From IMG/VR virus record IMGVR_UViG_3300005613_000154, positions 1 to 40,470 of that record: a stretch of 40,470 nucleotides of DNA; one strand, 5' to 3'. Numbering within the stretch: position 1 is the stretch's first letter; the number at the start of each line of letters is the position of its first letter. The notes beneath the pieces were generated by a model. That model was not told the DNA's origin. It searched no databases and saw only the letters and a program-made list of their open reading frames with translations. The stretch comes from a virus. Both the position numbers and the translations under genes were made by a program. Positions 16,151 through 24,194 of this stretch are shown here, one piece after another.

Positions 16151-17791
16151 CTAGAACTGTTTACTCATTATCCCGTGAGTAATAGGACGTGCCTTTTTGG
16201 GTACGTCTTTTCGCTCAGCCAAAGAGCCTGTTGACAGTCTATCGACTCCCATCATCGCATAGTTACACGCCATTGTCAAATGGTCAGCTCCTAGCTTCTT
16301 GTAAGCATAAATAACCCGACCATCGGGCTTTTCTTCCTTCTCTTTGGCCCAATTACAAAGATGTCTTATTAAAAGGTCAATCTTCTGTGTGTGCCGAGGT
16401 AGAATGACTTGATTGCTCACGAACTTATCGGCCATTCTGTCAAGCGACTCCACCTTGCTGGCAATCACCCGGTATTCTTTCTTCTCAACGTCTTTATACC
16501 ACTTTACCAGTTCTTTTTGATTTACATTGTAATACACCAACCAAACCTTCGCAGGATACATTAAAGCAAACTTTCTGGCAGAGTGCTTGTTGGGCAAGGC
16601 ATCAAGCATACAAAACCGCACTCCGTAAGCATCCATTAAGTCTGGCAAGTCTTCAAACTTATCATAGACCCCAACGTGAAGCAACCTAAGCTCTCCACTT
16701 TTCTCTTTCTTCCAAATAACAACGTGGAGCAAGTCCCCTTGGTCAACTCCCATCACGGTGTTTCTGCCCGAATCCTCAAGGTCATACTTGTTTTGAATAC
16801 AGGATAAAAGCAAATCCCTGTTCAATGGCTGGTTCTCCCCACCATACGCCTCACCTAAAACAAAGTTGTAAAAGTCCTTAACTCCCGAAAGCTGGGCTGT
16901 TGGCCTAACCCTTGCCCGTTCTTCCTTCCTTAGAATCTCTGTCGCTGAAATCCAAGGTGCCATAAGCTGTGAAATGTGATAGCCGGAAACTCCCCAATCC
17001 TTCTCTCCCGTGGCCTTCCACTTACCTCCTCTACGAGCATCGTCTGTAATCGTGGCTCGACAGAAAACACAAGCAAATCGGGCCTCCTTTGTGTCTCCTC
17101 TGATCGAATCAGGATATTTCAAAATCTGCTTTTGCCCACACGCTGGACACTCCACGAACCACTCTTTTTTATCAGACCGCTCAAAAAGATAGTCAATGCC
17201 AAACTTAGGAATAGTGGGAGTAGAGAGCGTGAGAAGCCACTTAAACTTCGAGTGGGACAGTCGCTCTTTATACATCTCGATTATGTCGGGCTTCGAGAAG
17301 TCAACCTCGTCGTGAATGTTGAAATCCGAGTCAACCGCAATGGCTTGACGCTCCGACCACGCACCACGGAAGTAGATAAAGGAGTTCCTGATTTGCTTTA
17401 GTTCAATCCCGCCCTGAGTTATCCGTTCGAGATATGGTGAGGACTGAATGACGGGATTTATTCTCGCCTTCGCAAAATCAGCCACATCTGAAGCGGTTGG
17501 GAAGGTGTAAATAACAGCAGCATCGTGAGTATCGCCAAACCAAAGAGCCTTGTTAATCGCAAAAGTTGACACTCCAATTTGAGCACCCTTTTTAATAACC
17601 ATTTCACGGGAAGTGTCGTTGTATAAATCGATTAAATAGGAGTGGTTGTAAAAATCAAGCTTTACACCCTTTGGGGTAATTATGTTATCTACCGCCCAAG
17701 TAAAAAAAAAGTCTTTTTTAGTCCCTGCCAGCAGGCTTGCTTTCTTTTGGTTCTCTTGGTTTTGCTCTGAGCCTTCTTTTGAGGGCTTCAT
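16151..17791 (-). CDS. terL: Terminase large subunit (GpA-like ATPase-nuclease)
   Basis: The 546-residue protein packages DNA into proheads. The ATPase part has a Walker A-like stretch KKGAQIGVST (67-76) and a Walker B-like HDEVDF (160-165). A zinc-binding pair (CPACGQ and CVFCRA, about 213-245) and the segment GKWKATGEKDWGVSGYHISQ are typical of the lambda GpA family. The nuclease part begins near VMGVDQGD (about 345). The start at 17791 is supported by AAAGGAGG six bases upstream, encoded within terS. The two genes overlap by 74 bases. Confidence 0.92.
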   Translation of the reverse strand: MKPSKEGSEQNQENQKKASLLAGTKKDFFFTWAVDNIITPKGVKLDFYNHSYLIDLYNDTSREMVIKKGAQIGVSTFAINKALWFGDTHDAAVIYTFPTASDVADFAKARINPVIQSSPYLERITQGGIELKQIRNSFIYFRGAWSERQAIAVDSDFNIHDEVDFSKPDIIEMYKERLSHSKFKWLLTLSTPTIPKFGIDYLFERSDKKEWFVECPACGQKQILKYPDSIRGDTKEARFACVFCRATITDDARRGGKWKATGEKDWGVSGYHISQLMAPWISATEILRKEERARVRPTAQLSGVKDFYNFVLGEAYGGENQPLNRDLLLSCIQNKYDLEDSGRNTVMGVDQGDLLHVVIWKKEKSGELRLLHVGVYDKFEDLPDLMDAYGVRFCMLDALPNKHSARKFALMYPAKVWLVYYNVNQKELVKWYKDVEKKEYRVIASKVESLDRMADKFVSNQVILPRHTQKIDLLIRHLCNWAKEKEEKPDGRVIYAYKKLGADHLTMACNYAMMGVDRLSTGSLAERKDVPKKARPITHGIMSKQF

Positions 17792-18299
17792 TCATTGCCT
17801 CCTTTAACTCTGGGGACGCCTCGGCCAATATCAACCCAGCGTCAGTCTCGATTTTCATTTGCTTCGGATAAAGTTCACGCTCTCCTTTCATTCCAACGTC
17901 AATCATCGTGGTTAAAGTGCCGGCGGTGATTATCTTATTGGCAATTAAGGTCTTTAAAACTTGCCTCGCTCCCGCAATGTCTTCGTTTCGCATTCTTTCT
18001 TCGACTTCGTCAAGCAAGAGTTTGAGGTTCTTTAACCCACCAACCTGTAAATACCTAGCAGCCCTTGAATGCCTAACAATCAGGTCTTTGATTGACCCCT
18101 CAACCTCCTCGATTGCCTTTTTCTCGGCACCGGCCCACCGCTTTGCTCTCTGCTCAACCCATTTCTCTTGGGCAGCCATCCTTGCTAGATAGGCATAACT
18201 GACTCCAAACTTCTCGGCCAACGACTTGTAGGTAGCCTCTTTGTTGCTGATATATTCTGCCTTAATTTTAGGCCAGTCCGCTGAGCGTTTTCTCGACAT
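17718..18299 (-). CDS. terS: Terminase small subunit
   Basis: The 193-residue product begins with a helix-turn-helix (WPKIKAEYISNKEATYKSLA, then VSYAYLARMAAQEKW), the DNA-recognition module of small terminases. A helical middle (EVEGSIKDLIVRHSRAARYL, VGGLKNLKLLLDEVEERM) would form the oligomeric ring. It would recognise the packaging site and activate TerL. It lies directly upstream of terL and is the first gene of the packaging/head block; start preceded by TTTGGAGA. Confidence 0.85.
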   Translation of the reverse strand: MSRKRSADWPKIKAEYISNKEATYKSLAEKFGVSYAYLARMAAQEKWVEQRAKRWAGAEKKAIEEVEGSIKDLIVRHSRAARYLQVGGLKNLKLLLDEVEERMRNEDIAGARQVLKTLIANKIITAGTLTTMIDVGMKGERELYPKQMKIETDAGLILAEASPELKEAMNEALKRRLRAKPREPKESKPAGRD

Positions 18300-18326
18300 T
18301 CTAAAGTCTCCAAAAAGTTGACATTA

Positions 18327-18335
18327 ACTATACCA
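18327..18335 (-). promoter_or_regulatory. Possible extended -10 promoter for the packaging block
   Basis: Minus-strand TGG followed by TATAGT, about 28 bases upstream of the terS start, with no recognisable -35 box. A late promoter is expected here, but support is thin. Confidence 0.3.
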
Positions 18336-18340
18336 CAACT

Positions 18341-18544
18341 TTACATTTCGAACCTCCAACCACGCCCTCCGGCAATTTCGTGGGGCAACGGCCTCCTTGC
18401 TCCTCTCGCCACTTCGTGAGGCAACGGATATCTACTTCTTTTTTTTCCCGTTCGATAACGGACTTCGTGTTTTGCCACTACGGGCTTACTCTTTTTCTGC
18501 CAAGGTTTTAATTTTGGAATCTTTTCTCTTTCTTTTCGGCACAT
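18341..18544 (-). CDS. Small basic hypothetical protein with duplicated PLPHE motif
   Basis: A possible 67-residue, Lys/Arg-rich protein whose ATG (18544) lies inside the preceding membrane-peptide gene in another frame. It ends in two near-copies of RxPLPHE(V/I)A(R/G)G. Ribosome binding is weak and the frame is only moderately convincing. No family recognised. Confidence 0.35.
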   Translation of the reverse strand: MCRKEREKIPKLKPWQKKSKPVVAKHEVRYRTGKKRSRYPLPHEVARGARRPLPHEIAGGRGWRFEM

Positions 18545-18635
18545 AGCGAGGAAAGTCAAAAGTGAAAGCGTACCACATCGCCCCTATGATACACCCAACA
18601 AGCAGCAAAACGAAACCGGCGATCAGTTTCATCAT
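18486..18635 (-). CDS. Tiny membrane protein (49 residues)
   Basis: Starts with ATG ATG, the first overlapping the TGA of the preceding 40-residue gene. Residues 4-24 (LIAGFVLLLVGCIIGAMWYAF) form one transmembrane helix; the rest is basic (KRKRKDSKIKTLAEKE). It is the last of three consecutive, overlapping single-span membrane peptides. No homologue recognised. Confidence 0.55.
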   Translation of the reverse strand: MMKLIAGFVLLLVGCIIGAMWYAFTFDFPRYVPKRKRKDSKIKTLAEKE

Positions 18636-18754
18636 TTCAAAACCCAACGCAAGAACCACGCAAACAGAATCGCTGCCGTGAGCAACCCAAGAAACCAATA
18701 AAGAGCGTTTTCGTCATCTCCTAAATCACGGTTCCAATCAGGTAGCCTATCCAT
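18632..18754 (-). CDS. Tiny membrane protein (40 residues)
   Basis: An ATG frame with an acidic N-terminus (DRLPDWNRDLGDDEN) and a single hydrophobic segment (ALYWFLGLLTAAILFAWFL) with basic end. It begins inside the 27-residue membrane-peptide gene and ends in an ATGA overlap with the next. Ribosome binding is weak, so coupling to its neighbours is likely. Confidence 0.5.
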   Translation of the reverse strand: MDRLPDWNRDLGDDENALYWFLGLLTAAILFAWFLRWVLK

Positions 18755-18804
18755 AGTATCAACTCAAAAAACACTATTACCGCCAACCGTTTCAAATATA
18801 TCAT
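18721..18804 (-). CDS. Tiny membrane peptide (27 residues)
   Basis: ATG overlaps the stop of the GT4 gene (AAAATGA) and is preceded by GGAGGCTCAAA. The peptide (MIYLKRLAVIVFFELILWIG and seven more) is one hydrophobic helix. It heads a chain of three overlapping membrane-peptide genes. Confidence 0.45.
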   Translation of the reverse strand: MIYLKRLAVIVFFELILWIGYLIGTVI

Positions 18805-19835
18805 TTTGAGCCTCCTTCAACAACCTTTCTAAAATACTCTTGGTATTTTGGGATTACGCTCTTCCAGCTCCTTTCTTCAAGCAGCTTGTAATTATTCTCC
18901 ACTATCTTAGCCTGACGTTCCTTGTCCGCAAGCAAATCGTTAATTCCCACCGCCACTCCGTTTTCGTTATGCTGAACCACCACGCAGTTTTGACCGTCTT
19001 TCATTGCAGCCTTGTCCGTAATCCATTTTTCGCTAACCACCGGCACGGCCTCAGCGTCCATCGCTTCCAGAAAAGTATATTGTGTCCCACCACCATCGTG
19101 CTGAATCGCAGACAAGTCAACCATAATCTTGGCCTCTTTCAAAACATCCATCGGGTTATTAAACTTGCCTCCGTAATAAGACTTCCAATCCAAATCTTTA
19201 CACTTGTGGTAGACATACATCGGATTAATGAAACCTGAGTAAATCCTGACTTCTGCCCTGATGTTCTTCGCAGCCCTCAAGAGAACGTCTTGGTGCTTGT
19301 CCCAGTCAATCCGGGCCAAATCAACCACCAAATCTCTTTTCATCTGCCCAAACTCATTGTTGGGGTTCTGCCTATGATATGGGTGAGGAAGCCATTCACA
19401 CAAACCAAACCCCTTGCCAAAATACTTGCCCAGAAACCAGTTTAAAACCGCTGGCCGGATAAAGAGAAAAGCATTAAATTTGTCGAGGCAATAGTGTAGT
19501 CCACCTTTTGTTGACAATTCAGGTGGGTCGTGGACAACAAGCATTTTCGGCTTGGTCACATAATCAAGCAAGGGAATATACTTGGCCTGAGATTTTTCGG
19601 CTTTGGCTGAGGGGTTGATAACGAGGTCAAAAGAGTTGAGAACTGCCGGGATTTTCCGTTTGTCTATCGGGCGAGTCTTAATCTTCAGCCGTTGATAAAC
19701 TTTCTTCGGTCTGGTGGCTATGTAGAAAAACTCAACCGTGTCGCCAAACTTTTCAAGTCCCGGCATCAAGTGGGACAAGAACGCCAGATAGCCTCCATAA
19801 GCAAAGTCTTTAAAGTTAATAAAAGCAATTCTCAT
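18801..19835 (-). CDS. GT-B fold (GT4-like) glycosyltransferase
   Basis: The 344-residue product has the two-domain pattern of GT4 enzymes: an N-terminal FINFKDFAYGGYLAFLSHL, a central LVVDLARIDWDKHQDVLL marking the second Rossmann domain, and a donor-binding motif near residue 270 (GGTQYTFLEAMDAEAVPVVS) with the expected Glu. It overlaps the radical SAM gene by four bases and is probably translated with it. Target unknown: DNA, virion protein or host envelope sugar are all possible. The neighbourhood (radical SAM, ParB-like, GT-methyltransferase fusion) points to one modification pathway. Confidence 0.75.
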   Translation of the reverse strand: MRIAFINFKDFAYGGYLAFLSHLMPGLEKFGDTVEFFYIATRPKKVYQRLKIKTRPIDKRKIPAVLNSFDLVINPSAKAEKSQAKYIPLLDYVTKPKMLVVHDPPELSTKGGLHYCLDKFNAFLFIRPAVLNWFLGKYFGKGFGLCEWLPHPYHRQNPNNEFGQMKRDLVVDLARIDWDKHQDVLLRAAKNIRAEVRIYSGFINPMYVYHKCKDLDWKSYYGGKFNNPMDVLKEAKIMVDLSAIQHDGGGTQYTFLEAMDAEAVPVVSEKWITDKAAMKDGQNCVVVQHNENGVAVGINDLLADKERQAKIVENNYKLLEERSWKSVIPKYQEYFRKVVEGGSK

Positions 19836-21124
19836 TTCTTGCTCCTGTTTTCATACTTCCTTCTATTAAATCTATAAACTACATCTCCATTTTTATCTAG
19901 CCCACAAGGTATCAACATTTTTGAAAAGTAATTATATGGACTATGGCTGGTCTGGGTTGGGTGATTCCAAGCCCATCTCATATAATCAAAAAGCGACTTG
20001 TGCCAATGTCTAGCAACCGTATCGTTGCCTGGATGTAAAACTCTTCTTACTGACGTCCCCTCAAAAAACTCGTGCGGGTTTTTAGTTATATCCGAAAACC
20101 GCACCTCGCCTTTCTCTTTAGCAATCGTTATCGCCTCAGTAAACTGACATTTCTGATAATTGCCGAAATACTTATCTTTTGGACAACCGCAACAGTTACC
20201 ATAAGAGCACTTTTCCTTATGATGAGCATCGCTCACAAAGAACGGAATTTGCAACTGGTCGCAAAGAGTTTGCATTTCTTCAATAAAAGGTCGCTTGATT
20301 TCATAGTTCAACCGCCAGTAACCCGAACCCCTAGTGTTTTTCTTGTAAAACCTGTAAAGGTCGTAACCGCATATTTTTGACATTTCTGCGTATCTTTTCT
20401 TGACACGCAAATCTGCTCTTGCCTCCAAACAAAAGAACTCCGTTGAAACCGAACCAGCCCCACGCTTCACAGCTTCCCGTATAAGGTCTAGGTGGGTCGG
20501 GTCTGAAACCCCAATGAAGAACGGCCTAAGCCGAAGCGTAACCCCTGCTGTTCCCCACTTGGCGACTTCTCCCATCGCCTCCAGTCGCTCTTGAGGAGAA
20601 GGCACGCCACGCTCAATCAGTCTTGCTTTTTCCTCATCAAGCGTGATAATGCTCCACTTGAAATGAAAGTTTTTAGCACCCTTAATAATATCGGAGTACC
20701 GCTTGTCCTTCACGAACCAAGTGGACTTTGTGCTGAATGCCACCGGGTAATCAATCTCTCGGAAGAACTTTAGCAACTGAAGACCAATTCCAAAATGCGG
20801 TTCAAGCAAGTCAAAAGGCTCGCTTAACCCACCCCACTGTAAAGGAATACGGGCTTTTACATAGTGCTCAAACTGAGAAGATTCCGGCTCAAGAAAAATT
20901 TGTTTTACCCTGTCAACATTTACCCAGCGGACTTTCTTTTTAGCATAGTTCTCAACATTAAAACGCTGATAAAAACTAAAACAATAGAGGCATTGATAAG
21001 AACAGAGGTTATACTGGTCGAAAGTCATTGGCATCGCACAATCCAAAAACTCATTCGACCACCTTGGAGAGCCGTAAGTGTCTTTTCGCTCAGTCTTCTT
21101 TAGCTTGTTCTTCGATTGCTTCAT
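19832..21124 (-). CDS. Radical SAM enzyme
   Basis: The 430-residue protein has the radical SAM cluster CSYQCLYC (Cys41, Cys45, Cys48; C-x3-C-x2-C) followed by YQRFN, and further TIM-barrel landmarks (IPLQWGGLSEPFDLLE, YPVAFSTKSTWF, FHFKWSIITLDEE). This resembles the spore photoproduct lyase/Elp3-like branch. A second cysteine group (CSYGNCCGCPKDKYF and a later Cys, about 315-333) could hold an auxiliary iron-sulfur cluster or zinc. It overlaps the ParB-like gene by 35 bases. Reaction unknown; radical SAM enzymes in phages occur in nucleotide hypermodification and repair. Confidence 0.8.
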   Translation of the reverse strand: MKQSKNKLKKTERKDTYGSPRWSNEFLDCAMPMTFDQYNLCSYQCLYCFSFYQRFNVENYAKKKVRWVNVDRVKQIFLEPESSQFEHYVKARIPLQWGGLSEPFDLLEPHFGIGLQLLKFFREIDYPVAFSTKSTWFVKDKRYSDIIKGAKNFHFKWSIITLDEEKARLIERGVPSPQERLEAMGEVAKWGTAGVTLRLRPFFIGVSDPTHLDLIREAVKRGAGSVSTEFFCLEARADLRVKKRYAEMSKICGYDLYRFYKKNTRGSGYWRLNYEIKRPFIEEMQTLCDQLQIPFFVSDAHHKEKCSYGNCCGCPKDKYFGNYQKCQFTEAITIAKEKGEVRFSDITKNPHEFFEGTSVRRVLHPGNDTVARHWHKSLFDYMRWAWNHPTQTSHSPYNYFSKMLIPCGLDKNGDVVYRFNRRKYENRSKK

Positions 21125-21755
21125 AAACCTTCACGATCTCTAGCAACTTTTCGCCTCTAACAATTTTCCTAAAACGATTATCTCCACTAATTATCCGTGC
21201 CGCCCTGGTGTAATCCTCCTCACTAGCAAAAACCACCTTTAAAACATAGGTGGGCTTGTCATCAGACCCAATGATCTTTTCAATCTCCTCTATGTCCACA
21301 TCTTCAGCAGGATTGTAAAGCTTCAGTTCCCAATCTTCTAGACCGGTTGTCTCTAAGTCAAGGCTTAGCTCCTCCGCACTCAACTCATAAACCATTTTCT
21401 CTAGCTTGCCGATATCCCATTTTCCAGCGATTCTGTTCAGGGCAATGTTGATTATTCTCTCCTGATTTCTGTCAACATCAATGTAGCCCACCGGGACTTC
21501 GGGCATCTCCAGCTCCTTAGCAGCTCTCCACCGCATATTTCCTCCGACAATGGTGGGCCTCTTTTCCTCCGGTTTAAAATCGCTGTGGCTTCGCTTGTTA
21601 ATCACCAATGGGTCAATGAAGCCGTGTTGAACAAGCGACAGCTTTAATTTGTCAAACTGGCTGGAATCTATTTCGCGAGGGTTCTCCGGGTAGGGAAAAA
21701 CACTATCAATCGGCACAACCTCGATTTCTCTAAGTATGGGAATTTTAACTGCCAT
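21090..21755 (-). CDS. ParB/sulfiredoxin-fold protein
   Basis: The 221-residue product contains a ParB-like N-terminal domain: EVVPIDSVFPYPENPREID, HGFIDPLVI, and the signature IVGGNMRWRAAKELEMPEVP (about 68-87), then RIINIALNRIAG. It lacks the helix-turn-helix of true chromosome-partition ParB, and there is no parA nearby, so partition is unlikely. Phage proteins of this type are often linked to DNA modification enzymes. Its overlap with the radical SAM gene suggests a joint function. Start after GAGGAGGAGGAAG. Confidence 0.75.
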   Translation of the reverse strand: MAVKIPILREIEVVPIDSVFPYPENPREIDSSQFDKLKLSLVQHGFIDPLVINKRSHSDFKPEEKRPTIVGGNMRWRAAKELEMPEVPVGYIDVDRNQERIINIALNRIAGKWDIGKLEKMVYELSAEELSLDLETTGLEDWELKLYNPAEDVDIEEIEKIIGSDDKPTYVLKVVFASEEDYTRAARIISGDNRFRKIVRGEKLLEIVKVYEAIEEQAKED

Positions 21756-22047
21756 CTTCCTCCTCCTCTACCACCCGTTCATTTAATATCATTTTCAAAT
21801 CCCTCGCAAACCGTGTGTCAAGCTCAAACTCTAACCAAGACCGCCAATGCCTCTCAAGCTCTCCTGAGCCGCCAAGCCTTTTTTTCTCCTCTTGAAAATG
21901 AATTTTCAATAAAGCTGGCTTTTTACCTTTCCCTTCTACGATATCCATTCCATAATAGGCACGCTTTGTCTTCTGCTTTACAGACTTTCCGGTCTTATCG
22001 TGAAACCAATTCGTGGTAATTTTTGGGTTATTCCTAAAAGGAAACAT
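21745..22047 (-). CDS. Hypothetical protein in the modification island
   Basis: A 100-residue protein with aromatic/basic N-terminus (NNPKITTNWFHDKTGKS), YYGMDIVEGKGKKPALLKIH in the middle and an acidic C-terminus (VVEEEEDGS). Its ATG shares a base with the preceding stop (TAATG), and its end overlaps the ParB-like gene by 11 bases, so it belongs to the same operon. No family recognised. Confidence 0.5.
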   Translation of the reverse strand: MFPFRNNPKITTNWFHDKTGKSVKQKTKRAYYGMDIVEGKGKKPALLKIHFQEEKKRLGGSGELERHWRSWLEFELDTRFARDLKMILNERVVEEEEDGS

Positions 22048-22205
22048 TATTTTTCAACCTCCTTTGTTTTATTCTTCTCATAAATTTTGTCTATTTCTGC
22101 CCTAACTTGGGCAAAATCCCCATAAAAACTAACAGAGTAATTTTTTGACTCTTGAGGCTTTTCTGTTTCATAGGCATTAACCGTAATTGAAACTCTTGTC
22201 GTCAC
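22047..22205 (-). CDS. Small hypothetical protein (52 residues, GTG start)
   Basis: GTG at 22205 is preceded by GGGAGGTGATAAAAA and overlaps the TGA of the GT-methyltransferase gene (GTGA). The peptide begins TTRVSITVNAYETEKPQES and ends in a Lys/Glu-rich helix. The coupled start and stop overlaps argue that it is real. Function unknown. Confidence 0.55.
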   Translation of the reverse strand: MTTRVSITVNAYETEKPQESKNYSVSFYGDFAQVRAEIDKIYEKNKTKEVEK

Positions 22206-23584
22206 TTTTTATCACCTCCCTTGACATTGCTACAAACTGCTAACAAAAACGCTTCCCTGCCCATAAACTTGTCAGAAGTTCTAGTGAAAAAGCTCTCGAT
22301 CTCCACATTCTTAAAAGCCTTCTTGAGAAACTTCTCAAAGCTTTTCTTGTTATACATTATCCTATGCTCGGCAACATCGTCTGGTGGCATACAATTATCA
22401 GGCACACTCAAAATTGCCCTACCCTCTTTCCTTATAATCCCGGAGATTTCCTTTATCACTTCCAACCTTGGTTTCTCGTCAAGGTGCTCTAGCAACTCAA
22501 GGCCCACCACCAAATCATAAGGGTCGGCAATATCAATCGGCGGGATTTCTCGCTTGATTGCCTTAAAACCAACTTTCTTTAACTCCTCAACCGCTACCCC
22601 TGAAATATCCAACCCCAAATACTCAACTTTCGGGAAGTTCTCCTTTACCTTTGAGGCAAAAATACCCACGCCAGCCCCTAGTTCCAAAAGGCTAAATTTA
22701 TTATCTTTTGGGTAAATCTTGCCGATCATTTTTATCAGGTGAGTATACTTTTCGGGGTAAGTCCTCCACGTGCTTCTTCCACCCTCAAGCGTGTAAATCC
22801 TGTCCCAATGCTTTTCGGTGTTCACGTTCTTGAAGTCCATCGGGTGAATACCCAAGTCTTTTCTCCAAGTGGGATATTCCCTTTTCAATGCTGCGGTTGT
22901 TCCCCTCATACTCTCACGCACCCACGCCTCCACGCTTGGTTTATGTTGCTGAATCCAATCGAAGCTGGTAATTGTGGCCTTGGTAATGTGTCCAAGCTTA
23001 ATCCCCGGGTGTGCCCATATCCTAAAACCATAATCTTTTTTAGCCTTCAGGCAAAAATACAAATCCTCGGCAATCCCACCCTTCCAATCACAATACGGAG
23101 GTTTCATTTTTTCAACAACGTGTCTCGGAATTAGCATAAAACCCATTCCAGCACCATCTACCTCAAAGGGCTGGTTGCTCCACTCCATAAACATATTGTA
23201 ACAACCGGCCTGAAGATCTAGTCGTCTAATTACGGGCAAATGGGGCTTGGCTTTTGTGAAGTAAATCCCCGTGACGATATCAACCGGTTCGTTTTGAATT
23301 AATTGATAAGCAAGCTCAAGGCTATTGGCCTCCCAAAGCATATCTGAATCAATCGTGAGAAGATAATTCATATCCGTCTTGAGAAAGTTTTTAAAAATAT
23401 CATTTCTCGCCAAATGGTGAACCTTGGTGGCGGTGAGCATTTTATAATTACAAGGATTATGCCCAAACATCTTAAAAAGCGATTCCATAAACTCGTAATG
23501 AAAGGTCGTGTCGCCTCCTCTCGGCAAACCGATGGCGATTTTCTCGCTATAAGGAATAACTGGTTCTTTCTTTTCTTCTGTCAT
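22202..23584 (-). CDS. Bifunctional GT-A glycosyltransferase / SAM methyltransferase fusion
   Basis: Residues 1-240 of this 460-residue protein form a GT-A domain: DSD at 79-81 (YLLTIDSDMLWE), VDGAGMGFMLIPRHVVEKM, AEDLYFCLKAKKDYGF and LGHI. These match the landmarks of the glycosyltransferase at 6024-6689. Residues about 265-445 are a class I methyltransferase: LLELGAGVGIFASKV (motif I), then DLVVGLELLEHLDE and GRAILSVPDN. The fusion implies transfer of a sugar-like group and then methylation of it or of a neighbouring site (inference). It starts the modification island; ATG follows CAGGAGGGAAAA. Confidence 0.82.
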   Translation of the reverse strand: MTEEKKEPVIPYSEKIAIGLPRGGDTTFHYEFMESLFKMFGHNPCNYKMLTATKVHHLARNDIFKNFLKTDMNYLLTIDSDMLWEANSLELAYQLIQNEPVDIVTGIYFTKAKPHLPVIRRLDLQAGCYNMFMEWSNQPFEVDGAGMGFMLIPRHVVEKMKPPYCDWKGGIAEDLYFCLKAKKDYGFRIWAHPGIKLGHITKATITSFDWIQQHKPSVEAWVRESMRGTTAALKREYPTWRKDLGIHPMDFKNVNTEKHWDRIYTLEGGRSTWRTYPEKYTHLIKMIGKIYPKDNKFSLLELGAGVGIFASKVKENFPKVEYLGLDISGVAVEELKKVGFKAIKREIPPIDIADPYDLVVGLELLEHLDEKPRLEVIKEISGIIRKEGRAILSVPDNCMPPDDVAEHRIMYNKKSFEKFLKKAFKNVEIESFFTRTSDKFMGREAFLLAVCSNVKGGDKK

Positions 23585-23748
23585 TTTTCCCTCCTGGGAT
23601 AATATTTTAAATGCTTACTACACCAACCCAAACCTTGAGAACTTACACAAAGCCCGGACTCTATTCTTTCTCCACAAATGCAACAATAGTTCTCAGGATA
23701 CTTTGGCTTTCTCTTTTTGCTCTGATTTATCGCCTTTGTCTGGAACAT
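23581..23748 (-). CDS. Small zinc-finger-like protein (55 residues)
   Basis: ATG 23748 is preceded by GAGGTG with seven-base spacing, inside the upstream gene in another frame. The peptide is basic (QSKKRKPKYPENY) then has Cys/His pairs in CCICGE, LC and WCSKHLKYY, a probable zinc knuckle. Its TGA overlaps the ATG of the GT-methyltransferase gene. Confidence 0.6.
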   Translation of the reverse strand: MFQTKAINQSKKRKPKYPENYCCICGERIESGLCVSSQGLGWCSKHLKYYPRREK

Positions 23749-23959
23749 CTACAAGCACCTCGCCATTGCCCAAGTCGATTTTACTAGCTTTGAACAAGTC
23801 TGGACCCAAGCCCAATCTTTTAAAAACCGTTCCTGTTAAGTATACTTTATACTTTTCCTGAATCGCCTCCCATAATTCCTTTTGGATTTCTGCAACCATA
23901 AGAAGCTGGTTTAACCTATTGCTCTCCTGCTTTGAAATTCCGTATCTTTTAATCGCCAC
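23693..23959 (-). CDS. Hypothetical protein, helical
   Basis: An 88-residue protein with N-terminal helices (SKQESNRLNQLLMVAEIQKE, WEAIQEKYKVYL) and a Lys/Asp-rich tail (DKGDKSEQKEKAKVS). Overlaps the preceding gene by 11 bases in a compact run of small early genes. No family recognised. Confidence 0.5.
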   Translation of the reverse strand: MAIKRYGISKQESNRLNQLLMVAEIQKELWEAIQEKYKVYLTGTVFKRLGLGPDLFKASKIDLGNGEVLVDVPDKGDKSEQKEKAKVS

Positions 23960-24194
23960 TCTTCACCTCCTTTCTTTCTTCCGCTATCATCTCGCCAATA
24001 ATTTTTAAAAGTTTCTCCAGGCTTTCACGCCTTGTCTTTCTTTGTTGTAAAAGCTTTTGGGCCTTTTCGTATTCACCACCCGGCTTAATAACAATCATAC
24101 CAACCTCAAGTTGCTTAATATCAATTTCTTGGGCTATCAATTGAAGAAACGCTTGTTCTTGATGATGCTCTAGTGCTTCCAACCTAGTTTTCAT
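23949..24194 (-). CDS. Hypothetical coiled-coil protein
   Basis: An 81-residue, mostly helical protein (LEALEHHQEQAFLQLIAQEI, YEKAQKLLQQRKTRRESLEK) overlapping the preceding gene by four bases (ATGA). No family recognised. Confidence 0.5.
   Translation of the reverse strand: MKTRLEALEHHQEQAFLQLIAQEIDIKQLEVGMIVIKPGGEYEKAQKLLQQRKTRRESLEKLLKIIGEMIAEERKEVKSGD

Noticed and set aside
18318-18323. Plus-strand TTGACA upstream of terS
   Set aside because: No good -10 box at 16-18 bases and no plus-strand gene follows.
21090-21755. Plasmid-type partition system
   Set aside because: The ParB-fold protein lacks a helix-turn-helix and there is no parA or centromere-like repeat beside it.
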